The position numbers were made by a program, and so were the translations under genes. A stretch of 64,000 nucleotides of DNA from positions 1-64,000 of the forward strand of contig JAKLMB010000031.1 of the NCBI GenBank assembly GCA_022813625.1. The letters run 5' to 3'. This document shows positions 21,242 through 32,395 of this stretch, one piece after another (the first letter of the stretch is position 1; the number at the start of each line of letters is the position of its first letter). The DNA is from Aaosphaeria pasadenensis (taxonomy: Eukaryota; Ascomycota; Dothideomycetes; Pleosporales). A model generated the notes under the pieces. It searched no databases and was not told the origin of the DNA. It was given only the letters and a program-made list of their open reading frames with translations.

Positions 21242-23365
21242 GGGATTGAGTACGTTTCTTGTTAGATCGGTAGAGAAATTATCTAATTAGTGGGATATGC
21301 TGCCACATTCCTTACGAATACAACGTTCACCGAGAGCACGTAGTCGTCCTATAATACTCTGAGGCCATTCATGCTGAGGGGGATATATAATTATCTCAAT
21401 GTAGCAATGCTAGGGTCTGATAGTTGTCAATTAAACAGCTAGAGGGAATGGGCATGAATGGGCATCGATCTTAGTCATTCCTTGAATGTATGTCGAATTA
21501 GGCGCAGACTCGTGTGAACGCAAGCCCTTAGGTTACAGTAATGTAATCAGTCAGTGCATTCCATGAAAATACTTGATCTATGAAACGTTCCGGCGAGTCA
21601 GTATACATCAGCAGCTCAATACAATTGATTGCGCTTTGTTTGGTTTAGTCAAAAAGAAGAAAATATGAACTGTAAATATGAATCGTAACAACTGCTATAC
21701 CACGTTCCAGTGATCAAGGACTGGTCTTCAACCTTGACATTACCACACCCTCCTTCTGTAGAGATCAAGCTTGAACTGAAAACGTTATGTCCAATGGGTT
21801 CCGCAGTCAGCTAAAATTAGGGGGAGTCGTGGTGCATTGTATGGGCTCTCAGGGAGGCTAACCCTAAAAACAAAACAATTCTAGAATAACTTGGCAAGCA
21901 TTGACATATGATGCCCGGGCAATGAGACTGACTGTTTTGCTCAGAAGGTCTTTCATCTACATCCGTATAAAATTGGTTTCATGAAGTGGTTGATTCGCTA
22001 CGCCCATGTTGTAAAGAACAGAGAGATCGATGCAGGGACCTGTCTTGTAGAAAACAGAGGTGACGAAAATAAAGCCTTTGCACGACACAACATTGCCGGT
22101 TTACTGGGCCATATCTGTGCACCATCCTTCGTGCTAACTGAAGGCTATTTACATTCGTAAAACTGGCTGCTACTGTCTTTGAAGTCATCTGCCAAATAGA
22201 TGCATTACCGGATAGAATCGAGGACGATGCGATCTTGGGCGACTAGCAGACTTTTACAAGTTGAATGATTAGAGTTTCTGCAGCATAGTTGCCAATTGTT
22301 GGATAGATTACAAATGACAAAAGCATCAACCATGTCTTGCTACTTAGCCTCACAATTGCCACCGTGTGTAAGCTTGCAAGACCTAGGTCTGAATCTCTTC
22401 ATCCGGAGAAGCGCGTTCAATAATCTGGGGCCGTCCTCGGCGTCCTAAATTAATCGTGTTCTGCGTCGAGATTTTAACGACAATTTACAATGCTGCTATT
22501 ACTGGAAAGACCAGAATGAAATGAACGTAGAGAGTTGGAAACTGTCCTCGAATATATGCACTTTAAGATGATTGTAATTTAGCATTTGAGAGACTTACAA
22601 TGAATAAAAGTAGCATTGTTCCCTGAAAATCATGTCCTATCTAAACATGTGACACTTCCGTACAATTCCCGATGCTGTAATGAAACAACCCGGGCCACTT
22701 TCATAGTGGTCTTGTACCCAACAGCAGGGAGCAAAAGCTACCGACACCGAATTGCTCTGGACGTATTCTTCCAACGGGCCTGTTGTAACCTCTTCTCCTA
22801 TCTCGACAAGTAGTGAAAGAATGTGGAGCCCCGCATACTTGCGTACTCAAGTTCCTTTAACCTTAAAAGTTATTTCCTAATTAGGTCAAAATAGTCGAGC
22901 TTTGCTTAGTCTCAAAGGGGTTGACCCGCCAAGAGTATGGAGACCCCCAGGCCAAAACCAGACCATGGCGTGGGGTTCTACCAATCGCAACAATTGCTTA
23001 AAATTCGCTCTCCTCTTATCTAAAGTTGTACAGCTGCAAATCCGGGGGCTACGTTAAAGTTTCCGTAAAGAGAAAGGGGAGGACCAAGGCCTTTAACGCC
23101 ACATGCGGAGGCACATAGTTGACAACACTGATCACCAATCTCAAGAAAGGTTATAGAATCACTCCGGGATTTGTGGTCTATTAGAAATAAGGGGCGTCTA
23201 GCTGCTTGTGGGGTAATCTCTACTCCCTATAAAACCGATCACGCTGGAGTACTGTATATAAGGCGGTGATGCATCAAGCATTTGACTTGCAGAAATTATT
23301 GGAACTCTTTCATTGCACCAAAGTATTACCTCAGACGTTGCTTACAACTGGAAAGTTGCTACATC
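21242..23365. other. 2.1-kb gene-free region
   Basis: Only short frames without motifs on either strand, and no terminal repeats or transposase fragments that I can recognise. It separates the catabolic group from the amino-acid transporter. Its right end carries the TATA elements listed separately. Confidence 0.5.
23228..23261 (+). promoter_or_regulatory. Tandem TATA-like elements
   Basis: TATAAAA (23228-23234) and TATATAA (23255-23261) lie about 105-138 nt upstream of the ATG at 23366, a usual distance for a fungal core promoter. Confidence 0.45.
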
Positions 23366-25030
23366 ATGACTGTACTCAATATCACCTACGAAAATGCGGA
23401 GAAGGCAGATGTTGCCCAAATTGAGAGTGCTCACACTGACCAGTCTCTTGCGGACGAATCGAAACATGAGGAAGGAGTTGTTGGAACTCATGATGCTGTG
23501 TTTGGTACGCAGCAGGAAGGCGGCCCTAACTATCGCAGTGTAAGCCATGAAGAGATTTACACTTTCCAGTGCCCTCCAGATACTTTAGAGTTACTGACAC
23601 TAAAAATGACTGAAACAGGTCGGTTGGATTCAAACCATGATTATAATGACCAAGACGCAAATCAGTTTGGGCGTCTTAGGTATTCCCAGTACATTCAACA
23701 CCCTCGGTCTTGTTCCAGGAATTATCGCTCTCACGAGTATCACGATTCTCACAGGATGGTCGAACTACATGATTGGGAAGTTCAAGCTAAGGCATCCAGA
23801 GATGTATGGACTTGACAGCGCAGGCTTCATAATGTTCGGAAAACCGGGCAGAGAAGCTATGCTCATTATCTTGCAGCTATGTATGTGCTACTAAACAAGC
23901 AATTTTATAGTTGACTGACAGATTGAAAGACTACTTGATTACAGTCGCGTCAGCCTTTATCGGCATATCAACCTGTCTGAATGCTCTCTCTGAACACGGC
24001 GCATGCACTGCAGTCTTTATAGCAGTAGCTGCTATTGTAGGATTTCTAACCTCATCAGTTAGAACTATGAGCAAGATTGGTATGGTAGCATGGATAGGTT
24101 TAATCTGCATCATGGTATCACGTAAGTAGACGTACTTAAGTTCAACTACCTGTATGTCCTAACAAAACTTGCAGTTATTACTCTTGCAATTTCCCTGTCT
24201 CAGCAACGCCCAGTTCTTGCACCTCAGAAAGGTCCATGGGAATCGGACTGGAAAGTAATAGGGAGCCCATCTTTTACTGAAGTTGCAACTGCTATCAGCA
24301 GTATCATATTCAGTCTTTCTAGTCCGCCCTACTTCTGCTCCATCCTTGCAGAAATGAGGGAGCTCAAAGATTACACTAAAGCTATGATTTACAGCCAGTC
24401 TATTGTATACTCTCTGTACCTGATCATTGGTGTAGTTGTCTATTACTATGCTGGATCGCTTGTTACCTCACCAGCTTTGGGAACTGCTGGACCTCTGATG
24501 AAGAAGATCTGCTACGGCATTGCGCTTCCTGGCCTGCTAGTTTCTACTATGATTATCTGCCATGTACGTTGTTCCTGCTCGATAAGTAATGTTTGTCTAA
24601 TACTGTTCAGGTACCTGCAAAGATCGTATTTGTGCGCATCCTGCGTAATTCCAAACACTTGTCAGCAAATACTGTTATTCACTGGGCAACTTGGCTTAGC
24701 TGCACACTTGGAACGTGCATCATAGGCTACATCATTGCCAGTGCAGTTCCTTCTTTTGGTACAATAATTGGCTTGATTGGTGCTTTATTTGGCACGTTTA
24801 TTACACTACAAATCTTTGGCGCAATGTGGCTGTTTGATAATCGTCCAGGTTCAACAGTGAGCAGGAAGAGATGGATTGTTGGTGCTTGCTGGGCAATTTT
24901 CATCATTGTTGTTGGCTTCTTCTTCCAGATTTCTGGGACATACGGCTCTATTGTCGAGATCAAAGCTCTGTACCATGTTACAAAGCAAGGTGCTTGGTCA
25001 TGCAAAGATAACTCAGGGCTGATCCGATAG
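23366..25030 (+). CDS. AAAP-family amino-acid transporter
   Basis: Exons 23366-23539, 23619-23880, 23945-24121, 24175-24563 and 24611-25030 join in phase to 473 aa. I start at the ATG at 23366. The N-terminus is acidic and cytosolic. The membrane region opens with VGWIQTMIIMTKTQISLGVL, the AAAP signature. LNALSEHGACTAVFIAVAAI, GPWESDWKVIGSPSFTEV, the PPYFCSILAEM...YTKAM block and a C-terminal FGTFITLQIFGAMWLF follow; about eleven helices are expected. The family imports neutral or aromatic amino acids by proton symport (mtr-like members in fungi). Intron 2 uses an acceptor 64 nt downstream of its donor, the only one that keeps the frame. It may feed either neighbouring cluster; its substrate is not evident. 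Confidence 0.87.
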
Positions 25031-25194
25031 GTTAGTCAGATATACAGTTACTAAGAGGAGTAAAGAATTAGAGTCTACCTATAATTAAGTAGTTTACATT
25101 TATATTAAACCTCACACTAAATAAGGGAAGCAATATCATGGAACAAAAGGCTTCCCAGTGATGACTTATCTCCATTGGTCTGACTATCCCTTCC

Positions 25195-26223
25195 CTACAA
25201 GTTGGATGTGATACCCGGTTTGATCGCCTCCAACTTCTTCGTCAATTCATTCCATACGCGGTTCTGTGTCACATACCCTACCGGGTGCAAGACGAGAGGC
25301 GCCGGAGGTGTGATCTGACAGTCAGACATGTACTGTCCGTGGGTTTCAGGGCCTTGGCTTGCAGCATGAACAAGTGTTCGACTGCCTTGTTCTGTAGTGC
25401 GCGCGAAGAGGGCTTTCAAAATGACTGAAGCTATATAAACAGGAGTGCTGACATTCCGAGTGAGTTCACTTGTTACTACTGTTAGCTTCGATTATTGTAT
25501 GAGAAAGGGCGATACTTACGAATGACAGAATCCAGGATTAACGCAGTTGATCGTGACAGGAATCTGCGAAGCAGGCCTTCGATCTGCTATTGCTCGTACG
25601 ATAAGGACCTCTAGCAATTTCGAAACATAGTACCGCTCCTGCATGCTATCTCCCTTGATGTTCAGCTTCTCAAAGATCTGTCCCTCTGGGGCGCTCTTTT
25701 CAGGGAACTGTGTTAAGAAGTGGACTGCCGACGCTACTATTGTGAGATTCGGTCTTGTATTAAATTGATTTGCCGTAGCTTTCAGCTTAGGCAGTAGCGC
25801 AAGCGTAAGGAGGAATGTGCTGACGACATTTACGGTAATTGTTGACTCGTCCTGTTCGAAGACTTCCCATTTCCCTGCCTGAATTCCTGCATTTAGAAGT
25901 GCTATATCAAGTCTTTTAAGCTCCTTAGCGAGGGCAACAAAGTTGAGGACTGACTGGTAAGAAGACATGTCGAGTTCCCAGACTTGGATAACGTCTTTGA
26001 TACCAGTGCTTTTTTCAATGTCATTCTTTGCAGCTTCGCCTTTTGAGACTGAACGAACAGCTAGAATTACTATTGAGGCACCAAGGCGTGTAAAGTGCCG
26101 TGCAGCTTCTAGTCCAAGACCAACATTTGAGCCAGTTACAATGACTGTTTTGCCAGAGTAAGAATCGGTTGGTTCAGGAAGGGAGATAAAAGGCTGGGAG
26201 ATGAAGGTTCCGAAGACAGACAT
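25195..26223 (-). CDS. Short-chain dehydrogenase/reductase
   Basis: Exons 26223-25520 and 25447-25195 with a 72-nt intron give 318 aa; the ATG at 26223 is used because the longer frame starts with TTG. The Rossmann dinucleotide motif is VIVTGSNVGLGLEAARHF (TGxxxGxG), the NAG motif appears in ALLNAGI, and the catalytic YxxxK is YYVSKLLE. The end (TTEQGSRTLVHAASQGPETHG) matches the retinol-dehydrogenase/WWOX-like SDR group common in fungal secondary-metabolite clusters. Cofactor preference and substrate are unknown. It converges with the amino-acid transporter and is the leftmost gene of the putative biosynthetic locus. Confidence 0.87.
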
Positions 26224-27459
26224 TGTCTCAGCGATCTCTGAATTGGGTTGGGTTAAATTGCTTGATATTTCTGGAGTTCGAAAGATGATTGTGTGTTGTG
26301 AACGTGAATGGGGATATTTGGTGATTGAAGTGACTATAGCTCGAAACTTCAAAAGTACAACTGAAGAGACTACTACGCTTTATGTAAAGATTTCAGACCG
26401 TTAGATCATGCTCTGAGTGAGCCTCCCTCCTATCTCCGAGCGCTCGTCCGTGGTTCAAGGAATGAACAAATCGTGGATTCTGTCACTTGGTACATAGTAT
26501 AGAATAGCCAATGGAGAAGGCGAGGGACGGACCAGCAGTTTCGGGGCGGATTGTTGTTTGATGAGAGGATGGCTTAAGTCCGATTAACAACGAAGACTTC
26601 TACGATTTAATCGGCCCGAGTCCGGAGTCCTTGAAGTGCGAGCGCGCATTATTTGACATGAGAATGCAACTTTAGTTGAGTAGTCAGCAACCATCGTAAA
26701 AAAATACCGTCCAATCATCTAAATGGACACTTAGTTTCTTCTCTACAAACGATTATTGCAGATGGCTCAGTTAAAGTGGTAGACTCGTATGAGATAGCCT
26801 ATTTGAGGCCTTGCTTTAGTGTTGTAGTGACCTTGGTTGTAGAGCATCTGCACTAGCTTTGTTACCAGCAGTAACTGTAGACTTTCTGGTGGAAGTTTGC
26901 GAAGATTTGCTGTATTTTCTGCTATGCAGAGAGATAATTACAGTCACAGAGCACTAGTAGGGCATAATAGTAGTAAAGAGGTCTTGATCCGATATACATG
27001 TCGTTTGTAGACTAGCGATTCATGCGAAAATCTCGAGCAGACATATGATCATTTGTTCTAGAATAATGCGAGCAGCTTGTTGTGGTTGTAATCGTCGCGA
27101 GTTTCACAACATGACTCAATAATGATCATTCTGCGAGAAAAACTCGTTTATGCTATACCGTAACGGCTTAGGTACTTGCAATACATCATCTCTATCAAAA
27201 TAGCCCTAATCCATAAGTTAACATAACAGCGGTATTTCTTTCCTAATCAATACAGATGCATGAGCAACGAGCAAAGAGCAACATTTAACCCACGGGGACG
27301 TTTAACCGTTATTAAATTATAGACTTAACAATAAAAGAGCGCAGTAATTGTAAGACCTATTGTTACGTACTAACTACAGTGTCCCATTTAATCTGGTTAT
27401 GTACTATATATGCTTTGCTACCTACCACGATATAAATAACGCATACTGTCAAATGAACA
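26224..27459. other. Gene-free AT-rich stretch
   Basis: No credible frame. The right part borders the truncated amine oxidase whose N-terminal coding sequence should lie here but cannot be found. The NAD/FAD-binding GxGxxG start of that gene seems deleted or decayed beyond recognition. Confidence 0.5.
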
Positions 27460-28670
27460 GGAGCTGCATGGATGCACGGTACGGCATGTAATCCACTGGT
27501 CAAGCTTACCCGATTGTTGGATATTGAGTACTACTATGACGACGGTACGCCCATGTGCTTTACAGAGTTTGGCCATTCAGGATCGCAATTCCAAGGCGCG
27601 TAACGTAGTTGATGAATTCGTTGATTTCCTAGAATACTACTACGCTTAAAATTCGACGGCTGCCGATAAGTCTGCTTTCTCTTTCATGCGCGATTTTGTT
27701 CAAACCCCCGAACTCATTGATGACGATGAAGTATTCTGGGCACCGGAGACATTTAGAGAACTGGACAACACACTAGGCTTGGAAATTGAGGAAGGATCTT
27801 CAAAATATCTCAAGTATGCCATCCCTCCGCAACGGGATCTGTACGTCAGAGGCGGCTATGAAGCTATTGTCAATTGATTTGCAAACAGTATTGATGCTAG
27901 ACAAGGGGAAATTCGCCTCGGGCACCCGGTGACAAGTATCGAGTATGACCTGGAGGGCGGGCTTGTCCAAGTTTGCGGTACAACCAACTCCAGATATGAT
28001 GATAGTTTGCAAGGAGATAGCGTGATCGTTACCGCTCCTCTTAGATGTCTTTGCAATGACATCATAGCACTTAAACCAGAACTGCTAAACAATCTGCCAG
28101 ACGGATTTCAATCTCTTGGATACGGTGCTTTTGGAGGGGTTTACCTGGAATTCAGAGGCGTATTCTGGTCGAAGCAAAACGACCAACTCATCTATTGTCC
28201 TACGCCACCACAGATAGCGGCCGAATCAGAAGCCTCAGAATTGCCGGTTTTGGCCCATGCTTTTCTCGCCATCAAACTTCATCTCATCAACGATTCCAGG
28301 GCATTGTGCGTCCTTCTCAGTCCCCTAATTAAGAAGGATGAAGGATCCACAAGAGATTATCCAATACTTGGAACCCGTCCTCGAGCTCTTCCGTGTTGAG
28401 TCATACATAGCACTTCTTCCCATGGATGAGTTCAAAGTAGCGAAATGGACACAGAATTACCTCGCCGGATACGGGACCTTCTCTACAAATCGGGTCAGAG
28501 ATAACCCTCATAAACTAGCCGCGGCTCTAGAGGCGAATTCAACTTCGCGTGTACAGTTTGCTGGTGAACATTGTTCTATCTCTAGAATGGGTTGCAACCA
28601 CGGTGCATATGCTACAGGAGAAATGGCAGCTCAGAACGTTATACGGCAATTGAATGGTGTGTCGGAATGA
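27460..28670 (+). pseudogene. Truncated flavin amine oxidase gene
   Basis: Starts abruptly inside the family at GAAWMHGTACNPLVKL, then runs through LDIEYYYDDGTPM, VVDEFVDFLEYYY, SAFSFMRDFVQ, ERELDN-like and RGGYEAIVN blocks to the FAD-binding C-terminus FAGEHCSISRMGCNHGAYATG. This is the flavin-containing amine oxidase (polyamine/monoamine oxidase) family. Seen defects: the N-terminal GxGxxG dinucleotide-binding region is absent; a one-base shift near 27600; a TAA near 27650; a TGA at 27875-27877 where relatives have Trp (TGG to TGA); and a frameshift near 28340. It is certainly non-functional as an oxidase. It lies between the SDR and methyltransferase and may be a lost pathway enzyme. Confidence 0.8.
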
Positions 28671-29013
28671 TGAAAATATGGTGATAGGATCAAGAAGATA
28701 TTAAAATAGCTCTATGTTTCGGAACCTTCAATCTCAGTTTCAACCCCTTTTCTACGATCAGCCCAACACTGGCAAACGAACAACTCTCAGTATATTAGAA
28801 AATGCCCGAGTAATGCATTGTCTACTATTCACTTCACATGAAAACAATCGTTATGCTACAAAAGTGCTTCCCTGTCCAATCTATCATTGATGAGAGTTTC
28901 GTACCTGGGTAGTGCAGAGTGCAGGTTTTTGTTCCATTACGCCTACATTGGAAATATATCAATGAAATATTCCATCAACGATGATAATTCTGTACAATAC
29001 TTGTATAACAGTA
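28671..29013. other. Convergent 3' intergenic region
   Basis: Non-coding DNA between the amine-oxidase remnant and the methyltransferase stop. Nothing is recognised. Confidence 0.45.
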
Positions 29014-30010
29014 TCAGAGAGGCTTGCGTCCAACAGCTACAATCATGTCCATAGTGAGCGATACGCCTAGCTTGATTTCCTCTCCTGCATTTGTCCACAC
29101 TTCGTCCCAGATTTTATCGGTTCCTACCAACCTCCCATTTCGTACAGCAACACGGGCGATATGCTCATGAATCATGAGGAATGAAACTGTCATTACTCCG
29201 CGAAGTTCCTTTTTGACTTGCATTCTTGTTTCTTCGACGACATCGAAGCCATGTTCCTTAAATAGAGCGCCAAACCTTCGCAGCCAGTCAAATGTGAGAT
29301 TTAAAGCCACCTTCTGCGATTGCAATGAAGTTGCCACTAATTCTTGTGTTGCCGTTATTGGGACGCTTGGAGACTCTTGATCGTCGCCAGGCGCCACTGC
29401 TTTGAAAGAATCGCCATCGAAGTCGTCCCATTGTATGTACCCGCCCGGCTTAAGCATTTGATACGCATTTTGGAGAATGGGGCCTGGGTTGTCTTGCTTC
29501 ACTACGGATGAGAAAGCACGAATGTGAACAACATCATACTGGCCGATATGTTCTTGAGGAAGGGCGTCGGTGAACGCATCGAGTGTTCCTAATTTGACGT
29601 TTTTTGGAAGATTTTCTGATGCGGGGAAGTGATCCCCTTGAACATCCAATCCTATAAGTGAAGCATTTTTCTTTTCTTTCTCAAGTTCATTGGCAAGTGA
29701 AACGACCCAGGCTCTTGCAAAAAGAGTCAGTAACTGGATTTCGATCGGTTCGATGTACCTGTTGGCATCTCGGACTCAATACTGACCCGTTCCCACATCC
29801 CTGGTCTGCGATGCGAACTTCACCGCTTTGGGGAAGTTTGATAGCTGGATGAAGGTCATATCCTAGTTGTGACTTCCACATCCAGTGCTGCATGTATAAT
29901 CTGAGAAAGGTTAGGCCTCCTGGTAGATAAGAGAGCAGCTCGATGAGATCATACCGGCCAGATTCACTGTGACCGTGAGAAACAACATAGTTCTTCTTAA
30001 GGTCGGCCAT
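29014..30010 (-). CDS. SAM-dependent methyltransferase (class I)
   Basis: Exons 30010-29787 and 29713-29014, joined across a 73-nt GTCAGT...CAAG intron in phase 2, give 307 aa. Class I Rossmann methyltransferase motifs: motif I IADQGCGNGAWVVSLA, completed by the splice; the acidic motif II end LIGLDVQG; DVVHIRAF; and motif III-like LKPGGYIQWDDFD. The N-terminal segment (YVVSHGHSESGRYDLIELL...LQHWMW style) is typical of fungal secondary-metabolism small-molecule methyltransferases. The acceptor could be an O, N or C atom of the pathway product. Divergent from the receptor-like gene at 30514. Confidence 0.87.
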
Positions 30011-30513
30011 ATTTGAAAGCGAAGTCGAACGAAAGGTAGAGCATATGTCCACTTATAATGTAGCTTAACTATTTATATGCATATATACAAGGTGCTTTGT
30101 CTGACTTTGCACTTGAATAAATGAAGCTGGAGGCAAGGAAATGCCTAAAGCAATACCTTCCCTTTTGGTTATGCCCCGAAACGAACAAGCGATGTACTGC
30201 GTGGAGAGCTTCGTTCAACCAGTCGTTGCGCATTATTGTTTTCCATATACCAACACGAGCTGCTACTGCGAGGTGTGGGGCGGCACGGCACGGCGAACAT
30301 GGGTATTCCACGCCCGTCGACCACTGTTGCCATATTCATGCGACCACGAACTTCGGTAACCGATATGCATGAGCTCCAAGGGTTCGTTTCAGTCATTAAT
30401 CTGTGGCGTGCTCTACACTTTCCCGTGGCCTTATCATGCTGCGTACAGCGCACAGAGGTTCATGTTTGCTCCCTTCGTGATTTCTCTAGTCGCGAAAACA
30501 TCGCAACGAAGGA
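30011..30513. other. Divergent intergenic region
   Basis: A non-coding span between methyltransferase and membrane-protein genes. The frames present overlap each other on both strands and look random. Confidence 0.45.
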
Positions 30514-31808
30514 ATGGTTGAATCATTGAACATGAATCCCAGATTTCCAGGCACATTGCCTCCTCCACCTGGAGTGACACCGAATATTTATTTCTCGCAA
30601 TCGAATTGGAACATTCTCACACAATCATTATGCATCACTGCCACTACGGTCTTCATTCTTTTGCGATTCTTTACCAAGTATATTGCCTCTTTACCGCTGT
30701 GCGCAGATGATTGTAAGTTCAACACCGCGCTCTTCATTCCTTGAAATGGTGCCGTAAGGGTCAAGCTAACGGATTGAGAAGGGGTTTCCTTGGGCGCCTG
30801 GGTATGAATGAAAACTGTACATGAGTATTATGGTCATACTCATTAACATCTCTATAGGCCCTATCAACCATTTATTGCTCGCTCTGTCTAGCTGCAGGAC
30901 CATTAGGTCTCGGCATTCACATGTGGAATGTTACTCCTGATAAGTTCCAAAAGTTCTTCGAAGTATGTCGTATTTCACGGTGTATAGTTTCTAGTTCGGC
31001 GACTGACCTCAAGAGAAGATCGGTTACGTTATTGAAGTGTGCAATGGTCCCGTCATATTCACCACGAAACTTGCCATTTTGCTCCTTCTCATGCGCATAT
31101 TTCGCATCAAAACGAGATTTGTTCTCTTCGTGAAGCTCTTCTCTGCTTCACTGGGACTATATTACATTGCCATAACAATAGTAAAGATATTCATTTGCAA
31201 TCCCATACCAAAGTTTTGGGATCAGAAACGACCTGGCAAGTGTCTGAACATGAATGTCATATTCATTTCCGACTGCGTCGTCTCTCTGGTCACGGATGTG
31301 ATGATTTTGATCATACCGCTTCCCGTCATTTGGGGTCTTAAGATGACTTTGAGACAAAAGATTGGAAGCAGCTTCGCACTCGCGATTGGCGCTGTGTACG
31401 TTATTCATTATGCAAAGAGTCTTGTCTACAACAAGGAACTAACTAGGTCAGGGCTTGTGTTATGGGTATACTGCGCCTCGAGGTTTCTATCCGAACAATG
31501 AACGACCACGATAAGAGCTATGCTTTCGAACCAATCCTTCTTTACAGGTATGATTGTAACCATCTTATCTGACGCTGGAAATAAGTCCTGACTATTTCAC
31601 TTCTAGTTCCGGTGAAATTGCAATTGGGATCATATGCGGTTGCATCCCAGTATTGCCAGCTTTGCATCGCCACTTCAGAAAGAGGAATGAATCTTCTTCA
31701 TACCAAAGTTATGGGTCTGGGAAGCACCTGTCGCAAAAGGAGTGTAGGACTATGGTCCCCCTGCAAAGCATACCTTCTACGGAATCAACACAACGAATCA
31801 AGGTGTAA
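30514..31808 (+). CDS. Rhodopsin-like seven-helix membrane protein (PTH11/SAT4 type)
   Basis: Six exons, 30514-30712, 30782-30801, 30858-30962, 31016-31393, 31483-31547 and 31607-31808, close to 322 aa. The second exon is only 20 nt, and it rebuilds the family DDW motif at the splice (ADDWVSLGAW). Other family features are YGPVIF-like NGPVIFTTKLAILLLLMRIF, FISDCVVSLVTDVMILIIPLP and SGEIAIGIICGCIPVLPALH. These mark the fungal rhodopsin-like integral membrane family, some of which act as receptors and some of which sit in metabolite clusters with unknown roles. The junction at 31393/31483 is the least certain because it uses a GTGTAC donor. A second member of the same family lies at 36585. Confidence 0.75.
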
Positions 31809-32395
31809 ACGAATGGTATTATATTAGTATTCTAGGCCAAATGAATTGTATTCATGATTCATTACTTACCTTCTGCTGCTATTGACTTTTGAACTGCGGT
31901 TTGTACTGATATTAACGATGGTTCAAGTGAAATGCTCCGAGTTCAATAAATTAATATTCTTTGGAAACGGCAGGAGTCTATTCTTCCGGGGAACTGAACG
32001 TCCACCTGAACAGGCAGCTATGAAAGTCATCTATTCATCTAGAGCACTGAACTAAACTCATTTAGATTCCGACCAAATTGGCGCAGCGTTATTACTTTGC
32101 CGGCCGTAGCGGGCCCATCGCCGTGTGATCGCCGTCTTTGACAACCAATTTCCCGCCCCTAAAGATGCGACTATTTTTACGCTAGTATTTAGAGACTTGT
32201 ATTGTAAAGCGGGACGGGAATTAACGGGCTCGCTTCGATCGTCAGTTCTGATTTAACGTCATTAATTCTTTGCAGCAGTTAGGCTCTAGTTGTGAAAGTA
32301 TTGCTTCAATAAACTTTGACCCTATATTACAGTATGCAGGTTGTTAAAATACGTTTATGACGCCTCTGCTAATAACGTACTGCCATGACAACATC
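31809..32395. other. Intergenic region upstream of the P450
   Basis: Non-coding. It contains the P450 promoter, but no TATA box was called with confidence. Confidence 0.45.
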
